Shown here: positions 1 to 5,705 of the stretch, piece after piece
How the letters are laid out: each line of letters starts with the position of its first letter
How positions within the stretch are numbered: position 1 is the first letter of the stretch
Assembly (NCBI GenBank): GCA_946482595.1
Contig: CAMLSD010000181.1
Location: 1 to 5,705, forward strand
Source of the DNA: an uncultured Comamonadaceae bacterium
GTDB lineage: Bacteria > Pseudomonadota > Gammaproteobacteria > Burkholderiales > Burkholderiaceae
Length of the DNA stretch: 5,705 bases
Reading direction: 5' to 3'
Translations under genes and position numbers: made by a program
The notes under the pieces: model-generated
Seen by the model: the letters and a program-made list of their open reading frames with translations, nothing else
Databases searched by the model: none
Told to the model about the DNA's origin: nothing

Positions 1-1
1 G

Positions 2-276
<275 letters not shown>

Positions 277-280
<4 letters not shown>

Positions 281-1089
281 CGACCTCGCGTTTCCAGAAG
301 AGGACGCTGTTCCTCATCGCCTACCTGGTGTTTGCCATCCTGCCGATCTACTGGATGGTGAACATGAGCTTCAAGACCAACAACGAGATCCTCTCCAGCT
401 TCTCGTTCTGGCCGCAGGAGTTCACCTGGGACAACTACAAGACCATCTTCACCGATGTCTCGTGGTACTCGGGCTACATCAACAGCCTCATCTACGTGGC
501 CATCAACACGGTGATCTCGATCACCGTGGCCCTGCCGGCGGCCTATGCGTTCTCGCGCTACAGCTTCCTGGGTGACAAGCATGTGTTCTTCTGGCTGCTG
601 ACCAACCGCATGACCCCGCCGGCGGTGTTCCTGCTGCCGTTCTTCCAGCTCTACACGACCATGGGGCTGATGGACACGCACTGGGCGGTGGCCCTGGCCC
701 ACCTGGTGTTCAACGTGCCGCTGGCGGTGTGGATCCTCGAAGGTTTCATGAGCGGCATCCCGCGCGAGATCGACGAGACCGCCTACATCGACGGCTACTC
801 GTTCCCGCGATTCTTCCTGACCATCTTCCTGCCGCTGATCAAGGCCGGCGTGGGCGTGGCGGCGTTCTTCTGCTTCATGTTCAGCTGGGTCGAGCTGCTG
901 CTGGCACGCACGCTCACCAGCGTGAACGCCAAACCCATCGTGGCCACGATGACCCGCACGGTGTCGGCCTCGGGCATGGACTGGGCGGTGCTGGCGGCGG
1001 CCGGTGTGCTGACCATCGTGCCCGGCGCCATCGTGATCTGGTTCGTGCGGCACTACATCGCCAAGGGATTTGCCATGGGCCGGGTCTGA
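277..1089 (+). CDS. glpQ: Glycerol-type ABC transporter permease (GlpQ-like)
   Basis: This is the second inner-membrane permease of the importer, of the MalG/UgpE class, 270 residues and normal length for the family. About six transmembrane segments are visible: roughly 10-30, 66-90, 104-123, 135-155, 190-212 and 236-258. The cytoplasmic EAA loop, which contacts the ATPase, is clear: ETAYIDG at 167-173 followed by F..I.LP ending at 186, matching EAA..DG....F..I.LP. The start at 277 is chosen because it follows a perfect Shine-Dalgarno and overlaps the preceding stop as ATGA, giving an immediate MTTSRFQKR cytoplasmic leader before the first helix. The glycerol assignment rests on the downstream DUF2160 gene and the large binding protein, as in the Rhizobium glpSTPQV system. 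The symbol should not be confused with E. coli glpQ, a phosphodiesterase. A related polyol or sugar substrate is possible. Confidence 0.88.
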
Positions 1090-1114
1090 GACCTCAGGCC
1101 TTCGGAACAGAACA

Positions 1115-1132
1115 GGCAGCCGTGGCGCTGCC
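1115..1132 (+). other. Small intercistronic hairpin before the DUF2160 gene
   Basis: GGCAGC (1115-1120) can pair perfectly with GCTGCC (1127-1132) around a 6-nt loop in the 64-nt gap between the permease and DUF2160 genes. It ends 6 nt before the Shine-Dalgarno AGAGGAG. There is no T tract, so it is not a terminator. A role in mRNA processing or translation of the next gene is only a possibility, and a 6-bp stem can occur by chance in GC-rich DNA. Confidence 0.3.
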
Positions 1133-1138
1133 ATGAAA

Positions 1139-1145
1139 AGAGGAG
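1139..1145 (+). promoter_or_regulatory. Shine-Dalgarno for the DUF2160 gene
   Basis: AGAGGAG lies 8 nt before the ATG at 1154. It decides between that start and the in-frame ATGs at 1133 and 1070. The segment 1138-1156 is nearly the same as the one before the binding-protein gene (1550-1567). Confidence 0.75.
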
Positions 1146-1153
1146 TGCTTGAA

Positions 1154-1462
1154 ATGTTCGACTGGATGGTGTGGACCACCCCGGTGGCCGTGTTCTTCAC
1201 CTGCATCGCGCTGATGCTGATCGGCATGACGGTGTGGGAGCTGAAGTCACCCACGACGATGCGCCGCGGCTTTCTGCCGCTGGAAACCACCCGCGGCGAC
1301 CGGCTGTTCATCGGACTGCTGAGCGCGGCCTACGTGAACCTGGCCTGGGTGGGCCTGGGCGAGAAGTTCGTCAGCTGGTTCTCGCTGGACAGCGAACCCT
1401 CGATCTGGATCAGCTTCGTGCTGTCCATGCTGCTGCTCGTGTTCATCCTGCGCAAGGGCTGA
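1154..1462 (+). CDS. DUF2160 small membrane protein of the glycerol ABC transporter operon
   Basis: A 102-residue hydrophobic protein recognised as DUF2160 from MFDWMVWTTPVAVFF at its start and the central RRGFLPLETTRGDRLFIGLL segment. Three transmembrane helices can be seen: about residues 8-27, 51-68 and 83-99. A basic, conserved loop (31-50) sits between the first two. The function is not established. The family is typically found between the permease and binding-protein genes of glycerol-type ABC importers, as here, which suggests an accessory membrane subunit or a role in assembling or regulating the transporter (inference). I believe the rhizobial counterpart has been called glpU, but I am not certain, so no symbol is given. 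The start at 1154 is supported by the Shine-Dalgarno and by the match of MFDWM to the family N-terminus; longer in-frame starts add an unlikely polar leader. Confidence 0.85.
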   Translation: MFDWMVWTTPVAVFFTCIALMLIGMTVWELKSPTTMRRGFLPLETTRGDRLFIGLLSAAYVNLAWVGLGEKFVSWFSLDSEPSIWISFVLSMLLLVFILRKG

Positions 1463-1550
1463 AGCACAGCGCATCGGTTTTCATTCATGGATAAGACCCG
1501 GCCCGACGCTCCCCCGCGGCCGATGTTCTTCGACACAAGGGGAGTTTCCA

Positions 1551-1557
1551 AGAGGAG
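1551..1557 (+). promoter_or_regulatory. Shine-Dalgarno for the binding-protein gene
   Basis: AGAGGAG lies 7 nt before the ATG at 1565. It places the start directly at a typical signal peptide and excludes the in-frame ATG at 1487, which has no ribosome site and would bury the signal peptide. A second purine run, AAGGGGAG at 1537-1544, lies 13 nt further upstream. Confidence 0.8.
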
Positions 1558-1564
1558 ACTTGCA

Positions 1565-3298
1565 ATGAAGGTGCAGTTCAAGGCGATCGCGTTCGCCGCA
1601 GCAGCCCTGGCCCTGGGCCAGTCGGCATGGGCCGGGGAAGCCGAGGCCAAGAAGTGGATCGACAGCGAATTCCAGCCGTCCACGCTGTCCAAGGACCAGC
1701 AGATGGCCGAGATGAAGTGGTTCATCGAGGCGGCCAAGAAGCTGCAGGCCAAGGGCGTCAAGGAGATCTCGGTCGTGTCCGAGACCATCACGACCCACGA
1801 ATACGAGGCCAAGACCCTGGCCAAGGCCTTCGAGGAGATCACCGGCATCAAGGTCAAGCATGACCTGATCCAGGAAGGCGACGTGGTCGAGAAGCTGCAG
1901 ACCTCGATGCAGTCGGGCAAGTCGATCTACGACGGCTGGATCAGCGACTCGGACCTGATCGGCACCCACTACCGCTACGGCAAGATCCTGAACCTGACCG
2001 ACTACATGGCCGGCGCGGGCAAGGAATACACCAACCCGGGCCTGGACCTGAAGGACTTCATCGGCACCAAGTTCACGACCGCGCCGGACGGCAAGCTGTA
2101 CCAGCTGCCCGACCAGCAGTTCGCCAACCTGTACTGGTTCCGGGCCGATCTCTTTGCGCGTCAGGACCTGAAGGACAAGTTCAAGGCCAAGTACGGCTAT
2201 GACCTGGGCGTGCCGCTGAACTGGAGCGCCTACGAGGACATCGCCGACTTCTTCACCAACGACGTGAAGACCATCGACGGCAAGCCCATCTACGGCCACA
2301 TGGACTACGGCAAGAAGGACCCGTCGCTGGGCTGGCGCTTCACCGACGCCTGGCTGTCGATGGCCGGCACCGCCGACATCGGCACCCCCAACGGCCTGCC
2401 GATCGACGAGTGGGGCATCCGCGTGGCGGCCGACAAGTGCACGCCGGTGGGCGCTTCGGTCGCCCGCGGTGGCGCCACCAACTCGCCGGCCGCGGTCTAC
2501 GCGCTGACCAAGTACGTCGACTGGATGAAGAAGTACGCGCCCAAGGAAGCCACCGGCATGACCTTCGGCGAAGCCGGCCCGGTGCCGGCGCAGGGCCAGA
2601 TCGCCCAGCAGATCTTCTGGTACACCGCCTTCACCGCCGACATGACCAAGCCCGGCCTGCCGGTGGTCAATGCCGACGGCACGCCCAAGTGGCGCATGGC
2701 CCCCGGCCCCAACGGTCCGTACTGGAAGCAGGGCATGCAGAACGGCTACCAGGACGTGGGCTCGTGGACCTTCTTCGAGAAGCACGACGAGAACCGCACC
2801 GCCGCGGCCTGGCTGTACGCCCAGTTCGTGACGGCCAAGACCACCTCGCTGAAGAAGACCATCGTCGGCCTGACCCCGATCCGCGAGTCCGACATCCAGT
2901 CCAAGGCCATGACCGACCTGGCTCCCAAGCTGGGCGGCCTGGTGGAGTTCTATCGCAGCCCGGCACGGGTGGCCTGGACGCCCACCGGCACCAACGTCCC
3001 CGACTACCCCAAGCTGGCTCAGCTGTGGTGGAAGAACGTGGCCGTGGCCGTCACGGGTGAAAAGACGCCGCAGCAGGCGATGGACAACCTGGCCGACGAG
3101 ATGGACCAGGTGATGGCCCGCCTGGAGCGTGCCGGCATGGCCCGTTGCGCGCCCAAGCTCAACCCCAAGGGTGACCCCAACAAGTACCTGAGCGACAAGG
3201 GTGCTCCGTGGAAGAAGCTGGCCAACGAAAAGCCGAAGGGTGAAACCATCGAGTACGACAAGCTCCTGTCCGCCTGGAAGGCCGGCCGCGTGCGCTGA
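1565..3298 (+). CDS. glpV: Periplasmic glycerol-type ABC solute-binding protein (GlpV-like)
   Basis: This is the substrate-capturing subunit of the importer, acting in the periplasm and handing solute to the two permeases. It has 577 residues, much longer than the usual ~430 of family 1 (SBP_bac_1) proteins but normal for the GlpV type. A Sec signal peptide is clear: MKVQFK, a hydrophobic run, then AWA with cleavage likely after residue 23. There is no lipobox cysteine. The family 1 fold is seen in AKAFEEITGIKVKHD (86-100), in WFRADLF (191-197), and in the late motif VGSWTFF..... AAAWLYAQFVTAKT (398-426). The chain is rich in Trp and Tyr, as expected for polyol or sugar binding. It has only two cysteines (C292 and C528), which could form a disulfide after export. 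A basic tail of about 50 residues follows C528. The gene sits 102 nt after the DUF2160 gene and is followed by a strong terminator. Glycerol as substrate is inferred from the gene set; the sequence alone does not prove it. Confidence 0.87.
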   Translation: MKVQFKAIAFAAAALALGQSAWAGEAEAKKWIDSEFQPSTLSKDQQMAEMKWFIEAAKKLQAKGVKEISVVSETITTHEYEAKTLAKAFEEITGIKVKHDLIQEGDVVEKLQTSMQSGKSIYDGWISDSDLIGTHYRYGKILNLTDYMAGAGKEYTNPGLDLKDFIGTKFTTAPDGKLYQLPDQQFANLYWFRADLFARQDLKDKFKAKYGYDLGVPLNWSAYEDIADFFTNDVKTIDGKPIYGHMDYGKKDPSLGWRFTDAWLSMAGTADIGTPNGLPIDEWGIRVAADKCTPVGASVARGGATNSPAAVYALTKYVDWMKKYAPKEATGMTFGEAGPVPAQGQIAQQIFWYTAFTADMTKPGLPVVNADGTPKWRMAPGPNGPYWKQGMQNGYQDVGSWTFFEKHDENRTAAAWLYAQFVTAKTTSLKKTIVGLTPIRESDIQSKAMTDLAPKLGGLVEFYRSPARVAWTPTGTNVPDYPKLAQLWWKNVAVAVTGEKTPQQAMDNLADEMDQVMARLERAGMARCAPKLNPKGDPNKYLSDKGAPWKKLANEKPKGETIEYDKLLSAWKAGRVR

Positions 3299-3314
3299 GC
3301 CTGCTCCAGCCCGA

Positions 3315-3334
3315 GAGGCCCCGTTGCGGGCCTC
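3315..3334 (+). other. Perfect hairpin 16 nt after the glpV stop
   Basis: GAGGCCC (3315-3321) pairs with GGGCCTC (3328-3334) around a 6-nt loop. No T run follows, so it is unlikely to terminate alone. A place just downstream of a highly expressed binding-protein gene would suit a 3' stabilising or pausing structure ahead of the true terminator (inference). Confidence 0.5.
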
Positions 3335-3386
3335 CATCCGGCCCTGTCTCCTGGCCTCATTGCCCCCCGGCACCTGAGGCCCGTTC

Positions 3387-3424
3387 GGCCGCCCTCCGGT
3401 GTCTCCCCGGACGGCGGCCTTTTT
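3387..3424 (+). terminator. Rho-independent terminator of the transporter operon
   Basis: GGCCGCC (3387-3393) pairs with GGCGGCC (3413-3419). After one C/C mismatch, TCCGG (3395-3399) pairs with CCGGA (3407-3411) around a 7-nt loop. Five T (3420-3424) follow directly. The opposite strand has no T run after the stem, so it acts on + strand transcripts only. It separates the transporter operon from the channel unit. Confidence 0.9.
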
Positions 3425-3443
3425 CGTGCATCGACCCCGCGGC

Positions 3444-3473
3444 TTGCGGGCCATGGGTCGGCTGGGGTAGCCT
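3444..3473 (+). promoter_or_regulatory. Weak sigma-70-like promoter candidate for the channel unit
   Basis: TTGCGG (3444-3449) and TAGCCT (3468-3473) are 18 nt apart, between the terminator and the start at 3498. Each matches about half of its consensus. A promoter is expected here because the upstream operon is terminated, but this exact placement is weak. Transcription from it would leave a leader of only about 15-20 nt, in keeping with the lack of a clear Shine-Dalgarno before 3498. Confidence 0.25.
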
Positions 3474-3497
3474 GCGGCCTCACTGCGCAGATTCCTC

Positions 3498-3878
3498 ATG
3501 AGCACCGACAAGATCCTGTTTGCCTTTGTCATCGTCCTGGCACTGACCCTCAACGTGGGCTTCATCGTGGGCGACCTGCACAACATCGACGACCACAACG
3601 TCTACGAGCTGTTCCTCGCGCTGGTCGTCAGCCTGGTGGCCACCGTGATGAAGTTCGGTGACCGCTCCCAGCTGGGTGCCACGCTGCTGGCCACGAGCCT
3701 GGTGGCCGACGTGCAGCTGATCGGCGCCGCCGCGGTGTGGGGCCTGTCGGCGGCCGACGGTTCGGCCGTCAACGCCAGTGAAACCGTGACCATCGTGTCA
3801 CTGGCCGTGGGGGCGATGGTGGCCAACGTCGTGTCGGTGATCCTGCTCATCATCGAGACGGCCAGCCTGCGCCGATGA
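3498..3878 (+). CDS. Four-helix membrane protein of unknown function (DUF6394-like), paired with a potassium channel
   Basis: A 126-residue integral membrane protein with no known function. Four hydrophobic helices are visible: about residues 5-25, 36-53, 58-82 and 96-120. Between helices 1 and 2 is an acidic/polar loop, GDLHNIDDHNVYE (25-37). Between helices 2 and 3 is a short basic/acidic turn, KFGDR (52-56). The charged and polar residues D26, D31, D32, H33, N34, E37, D55, R56 and D71 are the ones to test for conservation. From memory it resembles the DUF6394 family of betaproteobacteria; I could not verify this. The stop codon overlaps the start of the channel gene as ATGA, so the two proteins are probably made together, and it may be a channel partner (inference). 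No strong Shine-Dalgarno precedes the ATG, but the reading frame, hydrophobicity pattern and coupling support it as real. Confidence 0.8.
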   Translation: MSTDKILFAFVIVLALTLNVGFIVGDLHNIDDHNVYELFLALVVSLVATVMKFGDRSQLGATLLATSLVADVQLIGAAAVWGLSAADGSAVNASETVTIVSLAVGAMVANVVSVILLIIETASLRR

Positions 3879-5593
3879 AGGCGCCGCTGCTGCCGCCCCA
3901 GCCGGGGGTGTTCCTGCTGCTGCGCCGGCTGCGGCGGCCGCTGGTGGTGCTGATCCTCGTCTATGCGGTGGCGGTGCTGGGCTTCACCGTGGTGCCCGGT
4001 GTCGCACCGGATGGCAGTCCCTGGCGCATGGGGTTCTTCCATGCGTTCTATTTCGTGAGTTTTCTGGGCACGACGATCGGCCTGGGCGAGATCCCGCATC
4101 CCTTCTCGGACGCGCAGCGCCTGTGGGCGCTGGCGGCGATCTACGCCACTGTGGTCGCCTGGCTGTATGCCATCGGTGAACTGCTGTCCACACTGCAGGA
4201 CCCGTTGTTCCAGCGCATCGTGCACGAAAACCGTGTGAGCAGCGAGGTGCGGCGGCTGCGTGAGCCCTTTGTCTTGCTGTGCGGCCATGACGACGCGGGC
4301 ACGCTGGTCAGCAAGGAGCTCAGCGACGACGGCATGCGTCTGGTGGTGGTCGATCGCAATGCCCAGCCCATCGACCAGCTCGAGGTGGCCGAGCTGCGCA
4401 GCACGGTGCCCGGCTTGCGCGCGGATGCCCAGGATCCGGCGGCCCTCATTCGTGCAGGCCTGACCCACCCGTGCTGCACGGCGGTGCTCGCGCTCACGGG
4501 GGACGACCGTGCCAACCTGGCCATTGCGCTGTCTGCACGCCTGCTCAATCCACGCGCGGAAGTGATCAGCGTGGCCCACCGACACATGGAGCAGGCCGCG
4601 ATGGCACGCGCCGGCGTCGATCACATCGTGAACCCCCACGACGCCTTCGCCGAGCGCCTGGCCACCGCGATCCGCTCACCCAGCCTGCACGTCATCTACG
4701 AGGCGCTGACCACCCAGGCCAGCACCCCCGCGGCGGCGCGCCTGGACGTGCCTGCCGGGCGCTGGCTGATCTGCGGCTATGGCCGTTTCGGCCGCACGAT
4801 GCGGCGCCATCTGCAGCGCGTGGGCGTGGAGCCCCGCGTGATCGATCGTGACCTGGCCGCCGACGACGCCGACCTGGGCCTGCGTGGCCTGGCCACCGAC
4901 CCGGCCGTGCTGCGCGAGGCCGGCATCGGCGACGCCCGCGGCATCGTGGTCGGCACCGACAACGACATCGACAACCTGTCGATTGCCGTGCTGGCCCGGG
5001 AGCTTCAGCCCGACATCTTCGTCGTGATGCGACAGAACGAGCGCAAACACAGCCCGCTGTTTGAGGCGGTGCGAGCCGACCTGGGCGCGCTGTCGGGTCA
5101 CATGGTGGCGGCCGAGGTGCTGCGCATCATCCGCGCGCCACAACTGTCGTACTTCCTGAGGCTGGCCCGCCAGGAAGATGAAACCTGGGCCGGTGCCCTG
5201 CTCGATCGACTGCGCGAGGCGGTCGGCGATGACACGGCGGAAAGTTGGTCCGTGCCCATCGACGAACACCAGGCACCCGCGGTGGTGGCGGCGCTGCGAG
5301 GTGGCTGCACCGTGACCGTCGGCGACCTGATGCGTGCACCCGACAACCGGGAGTTGCGCCTGCGGGCCGTGCCGCTGCTGGTGCAGCACCCGGAGGGCAA
5401 GCACCTGCTGCCGTCACCCGACCTGGCCCTGAGCGAAGGCGACCGCCTGCTGATGGGCGGCCGTGCCATTGCGCGTGCGCGGCTGCGACTGAGCGTCAAC
5501 GACGACGGTGTGCTCGATTACATCCTGCATGGTGCCGAAGGGCCGGGGCGCAGGCTGCCTTGGCGGCCGCTGCTGCGGTCGCGGGGGCGGTGA
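3875..5593 (+). CDS. Two-transmembrane potassium channel with tandem RCK (TrkA-N) domains
   Basis: A 572-residue ligand-gated cation channel, probably for potassium, in the inner membrane. The order is a basic N-terminus, TM1 (about 21-41), pore helix (53-66), filter TIGLG followed by E (67-72), TM2 (82-103), a linker, a first RCK domain (about 131-275), a second RCK domain (about 296-430), and a C-terminal TrkA_C-like part with LLPSPDLALSEGDRLLMGG at 511-529. Two RCK domains per chain let a tetramer form the full eight-domain gating ring, as in GsuK and BK channels. RCK1 has GHDDAG (137-142), lacking the middle glycine of GxGxxG. RCK2 has the canonical GYGRFG (301-306) with acidic D324 after the second strand, so NAD(H) or another nucleotide more likely binds there. 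The filter reads GLG instead of GYG. The start overlaps the preceding stop (ATGA) with no good Shine-Dalgarno, suggesting coupled translation. A soluble Trk regulator is ruled out by the pore region. Confidence 0.9.
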   Translation: MKAPLLPPQPGVFLLLRRLRRPLVVLILVYAVAVLGFTVVPGVAPDGSPWRMGFFHAFYFVSFLGTTIGLGEIPHPFSDAQRLWALAAIYATVVAWLYAIGELLSTLQDPLFQRIVHENRVSSEVRRLREPFVLLCGHDDAGTLVSKELSDDGMRLVVVDRNAQPIDQLEVAELRSTVPGLRADAQDPAALIRAGLTHPCCTAVLALTGDDRANLAIALSARLLNPRAEVISVAHRHMEQAAMARAGVDHIVNPHDAFAERLATAIRSPSLHVIYEALTTQASTPAAARLDVPAGRWLICGYGRFGRTMRRHLQRVGVEPRVIDRDLAADDADLGLRGLATDPAVLREAGIGDARGIVVGTDNDIDNLSIAVLARELQPDIFVVMRQNERKHSPLFEAVRADLGALSGHMVAAEVLRIIRAPQLSYFLRLARQEDETWAGALLDRLREAVGDDTAESWSVPIDEHQAPAVVAALRGGCTVTVGDLMRAPDNRELRLRAVPLLVQHPEGKHLLPSPDLALSEGDRLLMGGRAIARARLRLSVNDDGVLDYILHGAEGPGRRLPWRPLLRSRGR

Positions 5594-5629
5594 GGCGCAG
5601 GAGGGCTCGAAGGTTGCGTGGGGCGTTCT

Positions 5630-5665
5630 CCCTCTCCCGCTTGCGGGAGTGGGTTGGGGAGAGGG
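5630..5665. repeat. CCCTCTCCC/GGGAGAGGG-type intergenic repeat element
   Basis: This lies 37 nt after the channel stop. CTCCCG (5634-5639) pairs with CGGGAG (5644-5649) around a CUUG loop, extended across one T/T mismatch by CCC (5630-5632) with GGG (5651-5653). Alternatively CCCTCTCCC (5630-5638) pairs perfectly over 9 bp with GGGAGAGGG (5657-5665). The same layout, as I recall it, recurs between genes in many beta- and gammaproteobacteria as a REP-like element. The copy number in this genome cannot be judged from one window. It may also help end channel transcripts, but it has no T tract. Confidence 0.6.
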
Positions 5666-5678
5666 CGAGCGTTGGCGT

Positions 5679-5702
5679 GGCGCCGCTGCGTTGGGCGGCG
5701 CC
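5679..5702 (+). other. GC-rich hairpin at the window edge
   Basis: GGCGCCGC (5679-5686) pairs perfectly with GCGGCGCC (5695-5702) around an 8-nt loop and is followed by GTT where the window stops. It could be a terminator whose T run lies outside, or a further part of the repeat region. No gene is visible between 5594 and 5705. Confidence 0.35.
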
Positions 5703-5705
5703 GTT

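Noticed and set aside
1499..1522. CGGCC...GGCCG inverted repeat in the gap before the binding-protein gene
   Set aside because: Only a 5-bp stem with a 14-nt loop and no T tract; expected by chance in this base composition.
1487..1564. Longer start for the binding protein at 1487
   Set aside because: It would put 26 polar residues before the signal peptide and has no ribosome site, whereas 1565 has both a good site and an immediate signal peptide.
3378..3390. GGCC-CGTTC-GGCC pairing that competes with the terminator arm
   Set aside because: A 4-bp stem cannot rival the interrupted 12-bp terminator stem, and an antiterminator makes little sense at the end of an operon.
1481..3598. A 705-codon open frame on the minus strand
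   Set aside because: It lies antisense to the binding-protein gene, whose signal peptide, family motifs and ribosome site are clear. Its product is a low-complexity mix rich in Gly, Val, Leu, His and Arg, typical of GC-rich antisense frames. It also crosses the terminator and two gene boundaries.
3602..4639. A 345-codon open frame on the minus strand
   Set aside because: It spans the junction of two well-supported + strand genes and has a His/Arg/Gln-rich product with no domain-like pattern; it is a shadow of the coding strand.

Overview
The window is high-GC, densely coding DNA with every gene on the + strand. Codon use, gene families and the intergenic repeat at the right edge fit a betaproteobacterium of the Burkholderiales (Leptothrix/Rubrivivax/Ideonella-like). 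This assignment is inferred from general character; no marker gene is present.

Left half (1-3298): the 3' part of an ABC importer operon of the GlpSTPQV glycerol type. In order it holds the C-terminal end of the first permease (GlpP-like), the complete second permease (GlpQ-like), a 102-residue three-helix membrane protein of the DUF2160 family, and a large 577-residue periplasmic solute-binding protein (GlpV-like). The ATPase genes would be expected upstream, outside the window. The two permease genes overlap by ATGA. The next two genes each begin behind an almost identical ribosome-binding segment. The small DUF2160 protein between permease and binding protein is the best marker of the glycerol subtype, as opposed to the Ugp or maltose types.

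Middle (3299-3497): a non-coding gap with a perfect 7-bp hairpin soon after the glpV stop. It is followed by a strong rho-independent terminator (interrupted 12-bp stem plus five T) that isolates the transporter operon. A weak promoter candidate lies between the terminator and the next gene.

Right half (3498-5593): a two-gene unit, again overlapping by ATGA. The first gene encodes a four-helix membrane protein of unknown function (DUF6394-like). The second encodes a two-transmembrane potassium channel with two tandem RCK/TrkA-N domains in one chain. The channel has a GLG selectivity filter in place of GYG, and its first RCK domain has lost the central glycine of the nucleotide-binding loop while the second keeps a canonical one. 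The coupling suggests the small membrane protein works with the channel. This is the most interesting, least described part of the window.

Right edge (5594-5705): no gene is seen. It holds a CCCTCTCCC...GGGAGAGGG-type intergenic repeat with two mutually exclusive foldings, then a GC-rich 8-bp hairpin that runs into the window end.
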